From contig NZ_VFJB01000009.1 in NCBI RefSeq assembly GCF_008362905.1, forward strand, positions 1-64,000: DNA of 64,000 bases, read 5' to 3'. Source of the DNA: Deferribacter autotrophicus (GTDB lineage: Bacteria > Chrysiogenota > Deferribacteres > Deferribacterales > Deferribacteraceae). The position numbers and the translations under genes were made by a program. The notes beneath the pieces were generated by a model, which was not told the DNA's origin, did no database searches, and worked only from the letters and a program-made list of their open reading frames with translations. Below are positions 43,439-53,158 of this stretch, piece by piece (position 1 is the first letter of the stretch; every line of letters starts with the position of its first letter).

Positions 43439-44668
43439 TTAAAAGCAATTGTAGATTCCAACTCCATTTTTAAGCACTTTTTCAACTCGATTAACACCAA
43501 AATTATACACAATATATCTGTAATCAGGAGCATTTAATACTATTAAATCAGCTTGCTTACCCACATGAATAGATCCTGTTTTATTTGAAAGCTCCAAAGA
43601 ATACGCTCCATTTATTGTCACTGCATTTATCACTTCTTCCATTGTCATCCCCATATTTAAACAAGCAATGGCCATAATAAGTGGTAGCGAATGAGTGTAT
43701 GAACTACCGGGATTCAAATCCGTGGAAAGAGCTACTATCCCACCTTTTTCAAGGATTTTTCTTGCAGGTGCATAATCATCAGACATAAGAAAAAATGTCG
43801 TCCCTGGCAATAAATTAAACACAACACCCTTGTCTATCATTTTTTCAATATTTTCATCACTAATTTTTACAAGATGTTCGGCACTAACAGCTTCAAATTC
43901 AGCAGCAAGCCCAGCACCTCCAAGAGGATAAATCTCATCGGCATGAATCCTTATTTTAAATCCTAACTCTTTAGCAGCAGAAAGTATCTTCCTCGTATCA
44001 TCAAGCTCAAAAACATCTTTTTCACAAAAAATGTCCACATATTCAGCCAACCCTTCTTCCTTTACAATAGGTAACATCTCATCAATAATTATCTTAACAT
44101 ATTTTTCTTTATCTCCTCTGTATTCAGGTGGTATTTCATGGGCACCAAGAAAAGTAGCTTTTATATCAAGAGGATACTCTTCTTGCAATTTTTTGATGAC
44201 ACGTAATTGCTTTAACTCATTCTCCAAATCAAGACCGTAGCCACTTTTCATCTCTATGGTAGCCACACCATGCTTAATCATTAATTCCAAATCCTTTTTA
44301 GCCGCCTTGTAAAGCTCATCAAAAGTAGCATTTCTCACCGCTCTAACCGTTGAATTTATACCACCCCCCTCTTTTGCAATTTCCATATAGGTTTTTCCCA
44401 TAATCCTTTTATTAAATTCATCCTCCCTTGAGCCAATAAAAGGGATATGTGTATGAGGATCCACAAATGCCGGCAACACACATTTACCACTTGCATCAAT
44501 TACATCATTGCAATCCACATCTTTTTTCGTAATATCCGTAATAACACCATCCTCTATAACAATATTCACATCCTCATAAATCTGCAGCTTTTTAACATTA
44601 TCTCCGGCAGCAAAATCATGACTTATTGGTGTCACAAGCTGTTTTATATTTTTAATAACCTTTCTCAT
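43439..44668 (-). CDS. hutI: Imidazolonepropionase
   Basis: A 409-residue amidohydrolase-superfamily enzyme that opens the imidazolone ring (third step of histidine breakdown). FVDPHTHIPFIGSREDEF (about 68-85) holds two metal His. HADEIYPLGGAGLAAEF and ALSTDLNPGSSYTHSLPLIM (with the metal Asp) are also present. Start at ATG 44668 overlaps the hutG stop (ATGA), with GGGGTT upstream. Length is normal. Confidence 0.96.
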   Translation of the reverse strand: MRKVIKNIKQLVTPISHDFAAGDNVKKLQIYEDVNIVIEDGVITDITKKDVDCNDVIDASGKCVLPAFVDPHTHIPFIGSREDEFNKRIMGKTYMEIAKEGGGINSTVRAVRNATFDELYKAAKKDLELMIKHGVATIEMKSGYGLDLENELKQLRVIKKLQEEYPLDIKATFLGAHEIPPEYRGDKEKYVKIIIDEMLPIVKEEGLAEYVDIFCEKDVFELDDTRKILSAAKELGFKIRIHADEIYPLGGAGLAAEFEAVSAEHLVKISDENIEKMIDKGVVFNLLPGTTFFLMSDDYAPARKILEKGGIVALSTDLNPGSSYTHSLPLIMAIACLNMGMTMEEVINAVTINGAYSLELSNKTGSIHVGKQADLIVLNAPDYRYIVYNFGVNRVEKVLKNGVGIYNCF

Positions 44669-45615
44669 TGATAACCCCATTTTGCAATATTATCCACCAC
44701 ATGAAAAATTATATGTGCAGCTAATCTTGCCGTTCTATCATCTACATCAAAAGAGGGGTTTACCTCTGCAATATCAAAGGCAATTAATTTCCCTGTTTTT
44801 GCGATTTTCTCAAAACAGAAAAGAAAATGATTTGGCAAAATACCAAACGGAACAGGCGCACTCACGCCGCAAGCAACAGATGAAGAAAAGACATCCATAC
44901 AAACGGTTGTATAAATTGCAGAAGCAGTTTCAAGAAATTTTTTAATCCCATTAATCACATTTTGCAAGTTGTTAAATACTTCTTCAGCAGTAAAACACTC
45001 CCCACCGAATTCTTTATTTCTTTCAAAAAGAAGCTTTGTATTGCCGCTTTTTTGTATCCCTATACACAAATACTTATAAGATTCTTTTATTTCATCGGCA
45101 ATTTGAGCAAACATAGTCCCTGAAGATGCACCATTTTCATAAGGTCTATTATCAAAATGTGCATCAAAATTTATTATTGCAGGTTTTATTTTCTTTACTC
45201 CGCCGAATGTACCGTAAGCCACCTCATGGCCACCACCTAATACTATAGGAAAAGCTCCAACAGACTTTATTTTTTTCACCTTTTCTGAAAACATCTGTTG
45301 TCCATCTTCAAGCCGTCCATCATCCACAAAAATATCACCGGCATCAAACAGATTCAAATCTTCCCAATGCCATGGAAGAGATGCAAGATATTTTCTGATA
45401 ACAGCAGGGGCATCCTTTGCCCCTACTCTGCCCTTATTTCTTTTTACTCCTTCATCACAGCAAAATCCCAATAAAATTATGGATGGTTTTTGAATTTTAT
45501 CGATTTTATCAAGATTTATCTGCTTAATAACCTGATGCCATCTAAAAGCTGTAAAATCACTTGTAGAATCAACCCTTCCCGACCATTTAAAACTATCGTA
45601 TTTATATTCACACAT
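44665..45615 (-). CDS. hutG: Formimidoylglutamase (ureohydrolase family)
   Basis: A 316-residue arginase-fold enzyme that yields formamide and glutamate from formiminoglutamate. GGGHEVAYGTF (about 126-136), NFDAHFDNRPY (about 148-158) and CMDVFSSSVACGVSAPVPFG (about 236-255) supply the two-manganese site and the GVSAP loop typical of HutG rather than agmatinase. It closes the four-enzyme hut pathway. An Asp usually found two residues after the MD pair in arginases is Phe here, as in many HutG sequences. Confidence 0.88.
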   Translation of the reverse strand: MCEYKYDSFKWSGRVDSTSDFTAFRWHQVIKQINLDKIDKIQKPSIILLGFCCDEGVKRNKGRVGAKDAPAVIRKYLASLPWHWEDLNLFDAGDIFVDDGRLEDGQQMFSEKVKKIKSVGAFPIVLGGGHEVAYGTFGGVKKIKPAIINFDAHFDNRPYENGASSGTMFAQIADEIKESYKYLCIGIQKSGNTKLLFERNKEFGGECFTAEEVFNNLQNVINGIKKFLETASAIYTTVCMDVFSSSVACGVSAPVPFGILPNHFLFCFEKIAKTGKLIAFDIAEVNPSFDVDDRTARLAAHIIFHVVDNIAKWGYQ

Positions 45616-45653
45616 ATCCTCTTCACCTCAAACTTAACCTTATCCTATTCCAA

Positions 45654-45747
45654 ACCTTGAACATTGAACCTTGAACCTTGAACATTGAACCTTGAACCTT
45701 GAACATTGAACCTTGAACCTTGAACATTGAACTTTGAACATCGAACT
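45654..45747. repeat. Heptanucleotide repeat tract (NTTGAAC)n, copy E
   Basis: The longest copy in the window, with about 13 tandem seven-base units CTTGAAC/ATTGAAC/TTTGAAC. They lie within the hut operon between hutU and hutG. Confidence 0.9.
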
Positions 45748-45770
45748 TCCCTATCTCCCCATTACCCTAT

Positions 45771-47453
45771 TTACTCTAAAATATCTTTTAAAATTCCAAA
45801 TCTATTTCCCACTCCAATCGCCTCTTCATAACCAGCATCAGCATGCCTATAAATTCCCATCGCAGGATCATTGAATAAAACTCTTTTTATGCAGCGCTCC
45901 GCTCTCTCCGTACCATCCACAAGGATTACCATCCCAGCATGTTGTGAGTATCCTATACCTACGCCGCCACCATGATGAAAAGATACCCATGTAGCTCCAC
46001 CTGCCGTATTCGACATTAAATTCAACAAAGGCCAATCAGAAATAGCATCGCTACCATCCTTCATCCCCTCAGTTTCTCTGTTTGGAGATGCCACAGAACC
46101 ACAATCAAGATGATCTCTACCTATCACTATTGGTGCTTTTACTTTACCGCTTTTCACTAGCTCATTAAATATTAATCCAGCTTTTTCACGCTCTCCAAGC
46201 CCCAGCCAACATATCCTGCTGGGTAACCCCTGAAAAGCCACTTTTTTCTGAGCCTCTTGCAACCAACGAACCATATGTTTGTTTTCAGGGAAAGCCTCCA
46301 TTAATGCCCTATCTGTTTCAAAAATATCCTCAGGATCCCCAGACAAAGCAACCCATCTGAAAGGCCCTTTACCTTCACAGAAAAGTGGCCTAATAAATTC
46401 AGGAACAAATCCATTGAAATCAAAAGAATTTTCAACGCCACCCTCTTTTGCAAACTCTCTTATGTTATTCCCGTAATCAAATACAATACTGCCACGTTTT
46501 TGCATCTCAAGCATCGCTCTCACGTGTCTTGCAATGGTTTTTATAGCAAGTTCTCTGTATTTTTTTGGATCACTTTTTCTCAAATCAATTGCTTCCTCTA
46601 GGCTCATACCAGATGGTACATATCCATTTACAGGATCATGTGCTGATGTCTGATCGGTGACAATATCGGGAATAATGCCATCAGCAAGAAGCTTTTCAAG
46701 TACATCAGCAGCATTGCCCACAAGCCCTACAGAAATAGCCTTTTTCTCTTCCTTAGCTTTCATCACAATATTAACAGCCTCTTCATAAGACTCTGTCATG
46801 ATATCTAAATATTTTGTATCGAGTCTTTTCTTGATGCGCTCAGGATCTACGTCTATACCCAAGAAAGTTGCACCTGCAAGAGTAGCAGCAAGGGGTTGAG
46901 CCCCACCCATACCACCAAGACCGCCTGTAACAAGAAGCTTACCGCTTAAATCTCCATCAAAGTATTTCTTACCACAAGCCACAAACGTCTCATAAGTCCC
47001 CTGCAAAATCCCTTGTGAGCCGATATAAATCCAGCTACCTGCAGTCATTTGGCCATACATAATCAGACCACGCTCTTTGAGCCTGTTAAAATATTCCCAA
47101 TCAGCCCATTTAGGCACTAAATTGCTGTTTGCAATCAAAACCCTTGGAGCCTCTTCATGAGTTCTTACTATCCCAACAGGTTTTCCTGATTGCACTAAAA
47201 GGCTGTGATTATTGTCAAGTTCAAGCAGTATTTTGATTATTTTTTTCACAGCCTCTGGATCCCTTGCAGCTTGTCCTGTACCACCATATACAATTAGATT
47301 TGCGGGATCTTCAGCTACTTCCTTATCAAGATTATTTAAAAGCATTCTTAAAGGAGCTTCTGTTTGCCAAGATCTGGCATGTAACTTATTCCCTCTTGGT
47401 GCTTTATAATTAGGATGATTAGCATATTGTCTAATAAAGTCCAAATAGTTCAT
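45771..47453 (-). CDS. hutU: Urocanate hydratase
   Basis: This 560-residue NAD+-dependent hydratase performs the second step of histidine degradation. [26 protein letters not shown] near the start, [21 protein letters not shown] (NAD-binding loop, about 175-195) and [18 protein letters not shown] are present, with [21 protein letters not shown] near the C-terminus. ATG at 47453 has GGAGG 5 nt upstream. It overlaps the end of hutH by 23 bp. Confidence 0.97.
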   Translation of the reverse strand: MNYLDFIRQYANHPNYKAPRGNKLHARSWQTEAPLRMLLNNLDKEVAEDPANLIVYGGTGQAARDPEAVKKIIKILLELDNNHSLLVQSGKPVGIVRTHEEAPRVLIANSNLVPKWADWEYFNRLKERGLIMYGQMTAGSWIYIGSQGILQGTYETFVACGKKYFDGDLSGKLLVTGGLGGMGGAQPLAATLAGATFLGIDVDPERIKKRLDTKYLDIMTESYEEAVNIVMKAKEEKKAISVGLVGNAADVLEKLLADGIIPDIVTDQTSAHDPVNGYVPSGMSLEEAIDLRKSDPKKYRELAIKTIARHVRAMLEMQKRGSIVFDYGNNIREFAKEGGVENSFDFNGFVPEFIRPLFCEGKGPFRWVALSGDPEDIFETDRALMEAFPENKHMVRWLQEAQKKVAFQGLPSRICWLGLGEREKAGLIFNELVKSGKVKAPIVIGRDHLDCGSVASPNRETEGMKDGSDAISDWPLLNLMSNTAGGATWVSFHHGGGVGIGYSQHAGMVILVDGTERAERCIKRVLFNDPAMGIYRHADAGYEEAIGVGNRFGILKDILE

Positions 47454-48996
47454 CATAACCTCCATTCAAATCTATTCCACTTTTCACTGCCACATCTTCT
47501 GATGCAGTCACCATCTCTCCGGATTTGATTATTTCAGCTGCTACTTTCAAATCTTTTGCAAACACCCTATCCTCATCCGCATGATCTATCTTTTCTCTCA
47601 CCACCTGATAGCACGCTTCTAAAATAACACTTGATTTTAAAGGTCTCCTAAAATCAAAGGCTTGCGCAGCACAAACCAATTCCACTGCTAAAATATTTTC
47701 TAAGTTATCAAGAATTTTATCCAATTTACGACAACTTACTGAACCCATACTTACATGATCCTCCTGCCCTAAAGATGTGGGAACACTATCAGCACTGGCA
47801 GGAAAACAGAGTGTCTTATTTTCTGTCACAAGGGCAGCCGAAGTATACTGCGGAATCATAAATCCGGAGTTAATCCCTGTATCCTTCATCAAAAACTTCG
47901 GTAAGCCCACTCGTCCTTCTAAAAGAAGATAGGTCCTTCTGTCAGAGATATTCCCAATTTCACTCACAGCAAAAGCTGCATAATCCATAGGAAGAGCTAT
48001 AGGCTGTCCATGAAAATTACCACCACTGATTATATCGTCATGACTAAAAATTATCGGATTGTCTGTCACAGAATTAATCTCTGTCATAAGAATTTCTTTT
48101 AGATGCAAAAATGCATTTCTACTTGCACCGTGTACCTGTGGAATACATCTAAGTGAATAAGGATCCTGTACTCTATCGCAATTTTCATGAGCTCTTAAAA
48201 TCTCAGATCCTTTCAACAATTCCCTAAATCTATGGGCAACAAAAAGACATCCTTTGTATTCCCTCAACCTGTGCAATCTTTCATCAAAAGGCTTAACAGA
48301 ACCCATTAATGATTCAAGAGTCATGGCACCAATAATATCTGCATTATCCAAAATATTTTTCATCCTAATGAGTGATTTCACACCAAAAGCAGCCATAAAT
48401 TGAGTGCCATTTATCAGGGCAAGCCCCTCTTTTGGACCCAACTTTATCGGATCTATTCCAAACTTTTGGTAAATTTCTGCAGTTTCAAAAACTTTACCAT
48501 TATACCTCACCTGACCATAACCTATCAAAGGAAGAAAGAGATGAGCAAGTGGAGCAAGATCTCCGGACGCCCCCACAGATCCCTGACTCGGTACGACAGG
48601 CATAACATCATTTTCAACAAACCATAATATCCTTTTAATGGTTTCTATATTCACTCCAGAATAACCAAAAGAAAGGGAATGTGCTTTTAAAATGAGCATT
48701 ATTTTTACAATATCATCCGGTAAATTTTCTCCCACACCTGCGCTATGACTTTTTAAAAGATTGTATTGAAGCAGTGTGGTATCTTTGGTCGAAATCTTTG
48801 TTGAACAAAGGGAACCAAAACCTGTATTTACACCATAGATCGGTAAATCACTTTCTGCTGCTTTTTTCGTTGCTAAATAAGATGCCTTAATTTTTTCTGC
48901 TGAATCTTCATCAATAATGCATTCTCTTTCTTTATTTAAAATTTCAATTATCAATTTTGGACTAATTTTATCTTTGCCCAATAAAAATTTTTTCAT
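47431..48996 (-). CDS. hutH: Histidine ammonia-lyase
   Basis: The 521-residue enzyme has the Ala-Ser-Gly triad at residues 143-145 ([14 protein letters not shown]). The triad cyclises to the MIO cofactor that removes ammonia from histidine to give urocanate. [10 protein letters not shown] near residue 55 and [20 protein letters not shown] are conserved active-site segments. ATG at 48996 follows GGGGGC. It overlaps the hutC end by 29 bp, so regulator and first enzyme are translated together. Confidence 0.97.
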   Translation of the reverse strand: MKKFLLGKDKISPKLIIEILNKERECIIDEDSAEKIKASYLATKKAAESDLPIYGVNTGFGSLCSTKISTKDTTLLQYNLLKSHSAGVGENLPDDIVKIMLILKAHSLSFGYSGVNIETIKRILWFVENDVMPVVPSQGSVGASGDLAPLAHLFLPLIGYGQVRYNGKVFETAEIYQKFGIDPIKLGPKEGLALINGTQFMAAFGVKSLIRMKNILDNADIIGAMTLESLMGSVKPFDERLHRLREYKGCLFVAHRFRELLKGSEILRAHENCDRVQDPYSLRCIPQVHGASRNAFLHLKEILMTEINSVTDNPIIFSHDDIISGGNFHGQPIALPMDYAAFAVSEIGNISDRRTYLLLEGRVGLPKFLMKDTGINSGFMIPQYTSAALVTENKTLCFPASADSVPTSLGQEDHVSMGSVSCRKLDKILDNLENILAVELVCAAQAFDFRRPLKSSVILEACYQVVREKIDHADEDRVFAKDLKVAAEIIKSGEMVTASEDVAVKSGIDLNGGYDELFGLY

Positions 48997-49744
48997 AAGC
49001 CCCCACATTTACTGTATCCCTAATAGCTACACCTTCTTTGCTGTATTTAAATCTTGTACCTATTCTGTACTTATTGCCAGGAGAGACAAATTTTACATAA
49101 GTAACAACCTCATTGCCCAGCCACGTCCTTCTTCTCAACTGAAGGCAGGGAGTATTTTTCTCAATTTTCAAAAGTGAACTTACAAAATCATCAGGCAAAA
49201 TAGCCTCCACAATATGCTCTGCTTCGGTAAAAGGGATTGTTCTCATCAGGTACTGATGAGCAGTTTCATTTTCAAAGTTTACATCTAGATATTCAGGTAC
49301 AACTTTTTTATTTACATACCTATCCTCTATCTGAAACGGTTCATTATCGGCATAATGAACAAAAATTGTATGATAAACTGTCTCATCATCATTTAACCCC
49401 ATCCATTTCATAGCCTCACTACCAACTAGTGTTTCCTCAATCAGCACTGTTTCCAATCTGTGTTTTTTTCCAAGTCGTTCAATCTCATCAGCAATATTTT
49501 TTATTTCAAGCATTTCAGAGACATTGCTTTCCTCTGCCACAAAAGTACCTTTCCCCTGTACACGAACCAGAACACCCTCAGATGTTAACTCCCTCAACGC
49601 CCTATTTACAGTCATTCTGCTAACAGCAAACAACTTGGACAATTCATTTTCGGAAGGGATTTTAAAGCCTGGCTTCCACTCCCCCTTGTGAATCATATTA
49701 ATAATAAACTTTTTAATCTTTATATAAGCTGGTGATATCTCCAT
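48968..49744 (-). CDS. hutC: HutC-like GntR/UTRA transcriptional repressor
   Basis: The 258-residue protein has a GntR winged helix (about 10-73; KIPSENELSKLFAVSRMTVNRALREL then GVLVRVQGKGTFVA) and a UTRA ligand-binding domain (about 90-235). HutC proteins respond to urocanate and bind TTGTATATACAA-type sites. Such a site overlaps the promoter just upstream of this gene, so autoregulation of the whole hut operon is likely. The ATG at 49744 follows GGGGGC by 8 nt. Confidence 0.9.
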   Translation of the reverse strand: MEISPAYIKIKKFIINMIHKGEWKPGFKIPSENELSKLFAVSRMTVNRALRELTSEGVLVRVQGKGTFVAEESNVSEMLEIKNIADEIERLGKKHRLETVLIEETLVGSEAMKWMGLNDDETVYHTIFVHYADNEPFQIEDRYVNKKVVPEYLDVNFENETAHQYLMRTIPFTEAEHIVEAILPDDFVSSLLKIEKNTPCLQLRRRTWLGNEVVTYVKFVSPGNKYRIGTRFKYSKEGVAIRDTVNVGAYEKIFIGQR

Positions 49745-49764
49745 ATATAATGCCCCCATTTTGA

Positions 49765-49783
49765 TTATACATGTATATACAAG
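49765..49783 (-). promoter_or_regulatory. HutC-type operator
   Basis: On the minus strand CTTGTATATACATGTATAA resembles the HutC consensus with a TTGTATATACAA core (10 of 12 core positions). It covers the -10 box of the hut promoter, the position expected for repression. Confidence 0.72.
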
Positions 49784-49800
49784 TTAAAATTAATTGTCAA
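49772..49800 (-). promoter_or_regulatory. Promoter of the hut operon
   Basis: Perfect -35 TTGACA (49795-49800), 17 bp, -10 TATACA (49772-49777) on the minus strand. Expected +1 is near 49765, giving a leader of about 20 nt to the hutC ATG. Confidence 0.8.
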
Positions 49801-50045
49801 TAAATAACACTGTTTAATTAGGTCGTAAGGGTAATAAAAGTTGTAAGGGTAGTATGGGTAATAAAGGTCGTAGGTGAGATGAAGAGATAGAAAAAGTTCA
49901 AGGTTTGAAATAGGTTGAGGTTAAGGTTAAGGAAATAAAATGCAAGTACAACTCCTACACCCCTTATTATCTTTATAATCTTTACACCCCCTAAAACCTT
50001 TACGACCCATAACTAAAAAGTTGGATGATGTCAGCTTTTATTATA
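49801..50045. other. Low-complexity gap between hutC and recC
   Basis: No gene is seen. Repeated words such as GGGTAATAAA and GTAAGGGTA on the left are partly complementary to CCCCTTATTATC and CTTTACACCCCC on the right (about 49960-50005), so an imperfect long hairpin is possible. Confidence 0.6.
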
Positions 50046-50073
50046 TTGAAAATGTTAATAATAATGTTAAAAT
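50046..50073 (+). promoter_or_regulatory. Promoter of recCBD, abutting the recC start codon
   Basis: TTGAAA (50046-50051), 16 bp, TAAAAT (50068-50073). The ATG at 50081 begins 7 nt after the -10 box and there is no Shine-Dalgarno. Confidence 0.65.
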
Positions 50074-50080
50074 ACTTCTC

Positions 50081-53000
50081 ATGAGTAATTCTTATTTTAA
50101 ACTGTACCTTTCAAATGATCTGGAAATTATGCTTCAAGAGCTGTTAAATAACATCAAAAGTCATCAAATAAAAAATCCACTCACTGAAAAACAAACAATT
50201 GTAGTACAAACCGATGGGATGGTAAAATGGATCTCTCTGAACATTGCTGAAAAATTCGGAATTTGTTGCAACTTTGAATTTCTTTTTCCGAGAAATTTCA
50301 TACTCAATACTTTAAAACAACTAAATTTGCTCACGGACGAGGACATAAATTATTTTGATAAAAAAAATCTCACACTGGAAATTATCAAGATTTTACAACA
50401 TCATCGCTATAAAGAATTAGAGAGTTATCTTAGTGATGATGACGGGAAAAAACTCGGACAATTTGCCATCCGTATGGCTGATATTTTTGATCAGTATCTC
50501 ACCTACAGACCAGAATATATACTCTATCCAGAAAAAATCAGTACTTCTTGGCAACAAGATCTTTTCAGCAAAATCATAAATAACGGTTATAAATGTGTAG
50601 CAAAAGCTATTGAAGAATTTTTACTAGGCAATTTTGCCCACAATAAATTAGAAGAAATCCCAGATACAATAAATCTTTTTGCCATATCCATACTCCCACC
50701 TATTTACATCAATTTTATAAAAAAACTCTCAACATACAAAACCATAAACCTATACAGCATCAATCCTTCACAGGAATATTGGTTTGACGATTTAAGCGAA
50801 AAAGCAAAAATACGCTTTTTCAAAAAAGCTTTCTTCAGCGAAGATGAATTTTATTTCACCAGATCAAACCCATTGCTAATAAACAATGGAAAACTTGTAC
50901 AAGACTTTTTCTCAATTCTTTACGATACCGATCCTACACCGCATGAAATAGAAAATTATAACGATTTCAACAATGAAACAGCATTAAATACTTTAAAACA
51001 AAAAATCTTAAACAATGATCCAGCACCTTTTCAACTAAATGATGAAACCATACAGATTCATTCATTTCACAGCAGATTCAGAGAAATAGAAGGAATTTAC
51101 AATTATATTTTAAAAATTATTCAAGACAATCCAGATATATGTCTTGAAGATATTGTTGTAATGTGTCCTGATATTGACGAATATGCACCTTATATTGAAG
51201 GTGTTTTTGAAAATAAAAATATTCCATATAATATTTCAGACAGCAGAATTCTTAAACAGGATAACGGGATTAAAGCCCTTTTCTCCATACTTGATTGTCT
51301 GAAAAAAGATTTAACGGTAAAGGAGTTTGTTTCTCTTTTAGAATATGACGCAATAAAGGAAAAGTTTCAAATCAACCAAACAGAACAGGAGATTATCAGA
51401 GAATGGATCAACGAGCTTAATATCAGATGGGGGCTTACAGAAAATTTTGTAAAATCTTCTTATCCTCATACTGACATCTTCAACACCTTCGAATATAATG
51501 TCAAAAGAATTCTGCTTGGCTATCTCACTAATGAAAACAAAATTATATTCGACTCGCTACCCTACACAGAGCAAACTGTATCAAATGGTGAAACGGCTGG
51601 GAAGTTTTTATATATTATCGACAAAATAACACATTTTATAAACCTCTTAAAAGATAAACGGGACTTAAAATATTTTAAAAACCTATTAATAGATATCATT
51701 AATACTTTTATTGCCAAAAAATATACGGAAACAGCATCTTTTTTAAGTTTTTTAAAAGAATTGGAGCAGTTTAATGATGAAACAATAGAAATATATTTTC
51801 CTGCCTTTTTAGAACTGATAAAAAACATTACAACAAAATCTAAAAACAGCTTAAATTTTATGAGGGGAGGCATCACATTTTGCGAACTCGTACCACTTAG
51901 AAGTATCCCTTTCAAAGTAATATGTCTTATAGGGATGAATGACGAAAACTTTCCAAGAAAAACAAGTAAACTTCTTTTCAATGAAATGGAGCTGAAACCA
52001 AAAAGAGGTGACAGATCAAGCAAACTGAATGACAGACTCCTCTTTTTAGAGTCAATCCTCTCAGCAAAAGAATACCTATACATCAGCTTTATTGGAAAAG
52101 ATATGAAAAAAAATAAGCAGATAAATCCGAGTATTGTTGTTTCAGAGCTATTGGATTTCCTCTCTCTCAACCCCATTGAACACCCTTTACACTCATTCAG
52201 CCCTCTTTACTTTTCAGAGAATAGGGATGAGCTTGTAAACTACAATCCTGAAGATTTTGAAGCCGCAAAATCTTTGCTGGATATCAATGAAGCATCAAAT
52301 ATCATTTTACTGGACGATTCCCCTCTAATACAAAAGGAATTGCCAAAACAGCTACCATTGAAAAAATTGATTGATTTTATAAAAGATCCCCTCAAAACCT
52401 TCTTCAAAGAAAACGGAGTATATCTTGAAATAAAGCTAAACGAATTACAAACCAGGGAAGATTTATCATTGGACAACCTTCAGCAGTATAAATTGAGAAA
52501 CTCTTTAATAAATGAAAAACTTCACGTTGATACAATCCCTTACACCGGATTGCTACCTCACGCTAATATAGGAAAACTTTTTACTAACCTAATAACTAGT
52601 GAAGTGGAAATCATTAAAAAAGCATTAAAAAAAGTCCATAAAGACATTGAGTTATACACCCTTAACTCTTTAAATATCCAAAAAGAAATTAACAGCTACC
52701 TCATTGAAGGAAAAATAGAATATGTATATTCTAACTCGTTTATTATGATTGATTTCGGCAAGCAAGGGCTTGATAAAAGAGATTTTCTACTTCCTCAGAT
52801 TCTTATTTACACATTAATGGGAAATTTCAACGAAAGCTATTTTATCAATCTCAATGAAACAAAAAAAATCACATTTACCACGGATAATAATTATCTGAAA
52901 AAGATTTTGGAAATTTATGAAATAGGCCTGAAAATCCCACTATACTTTGATAAAAAATTGCTTAAAAATAAAAAAATAGATATTACCAATTTTAAAGAAC

Positions 53001-53158
53001 ATTTATCCAAAAAAGTGAAAAGCTTTGTCACTGGTGAAGAAAACAGATATCTAAAATTTTATCTCGAACATTTTACTTTTTCTGATGAATACATAGATAA
53101 ACTTTTCGAGATAAATAGAGAACTTTTTTCAGTAAATGAGGCAATAAATGAACTTTAA
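50081..53158 (+). CDS. recC: Exodeoxyribonuclease V gamma subunit (RecC)
   Basis: A 1025-residue protein. YFKLYLSNDLEIMLQELL at the start and VVQTDGMVKWISLNIAEKFG followed by CNFEFLFPRNFI (about residues 42-77) are RecC landmarks. FHSRFREIEGIYNYIL and the late LVPLRSIPFKVICLIGMNDENFPR are its helicase-like motifs, degenerate as in all RecC. In E. coli RecC holds RecB and RecD together and recognises Chi. ATG at 50081 is preferred over an upstream TTG because the longer frame has no homology and would start inside the promoter. It overlaps recB by 11 bp. Confidence 0.9.
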   Translation: MSNSYFKLYLSNDLEIMLQELLNNIKSHQIKNPLTEKQTIVVQTDGMVKWISLNIAEKFGICCNFEFLFPRNFILNTLKQLNLLTDEDINYFDKKNLTLEIIKILQHHRYKELESYLSDDDGKKLGQFAIRMADIFDQYLTYRPEYILYPEKISTSWQQDLFSKIINNGYKCVAKAIEEFLLGNFAHNKLEEIPDTINLFAISILPPIYINFIKKLSTYKTINLYSINPSQEYWFDDLSEKAKIRFFKKAFFSEDEFYFTRSNPLLINNGKLVQDFFSILYDTDPTPHEIENYNDFNNETALNTLKQKILNNDPAPFQLNDETIQIHSFHSRFREIEGIYNYILKIIQDNPDICLEDIVVMCPDIDEYAPYIEGVFENKNIPYNISDSRILKQDNGIKALFSILDCLKKDLTVKEFVSLLEYDAIKEKFQINQTEQEIIREWINELNIRWGLTENFVKSSYPHTDIFNTFEYNVKRILLGYLTNENKIIFDSLPYTEQTVSNGETAGKFLYIIDKITHFINLLKDKRDLKYFKNLLIDIINTFIAKKYTETASFLSFLKELEQFNDETIEIYFPAFLELIKNITTKSKNSLNFMRGGITFCELVPLRSIPFKVICLIGMNDENFPRKTSKLLFNEMELKPKRGDRSSKLNDRLLFLESILSAKEYLYISFIGKDMKKNKQINPSIVVSELLDFLSLNPIEHPLHSFSPLYFSENRDELVNYNPEDFEAAKSLLDINEASNIILLDDSPLIQKELPKQLPLKKLIDFIKDPLKTFFKENGVYLEIKLNELQTREDLSLDNLQQYKLRNSLINEKLHVDTIPYTGLLPHANIGKLFTNLITSEVEIIKKALKKVHKDIELYTLNSLNIQKEINSYLIEGKIEYVYSNSFIMIDFGKQGLDKRDFLLPQILIYTLMGNFNESYFINLNETKKITFTTDNNYLKKILEIYEIGLKIPLYFDKKLLKNKKIDITNFKEHLSKKVKSFVTGEENRYLKFYLEHFTFSDEYIDKLFEINRELFSVNEAINEL

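Noticed and set aside
43405-43533. Longer DsrE-like protein starting at 43533
   Set aside because: The extra 43 residues overlap the hutI end and have no family similarity; GTG at 43404 fits the family N-terminus.
43700-43730. tRNA T-arm-like GGGATTCAAATCC
   Set aside because: It lies inside hutI coding sequence and no cloverleaf can be drawn around it. No tRNA gene was found anywhere in the window.
51562-52176. Minus-strand 204-residue frame inside recC
   Set aside because: It is a shadow of recC codon use, without a ribosome site or recognisable protein.
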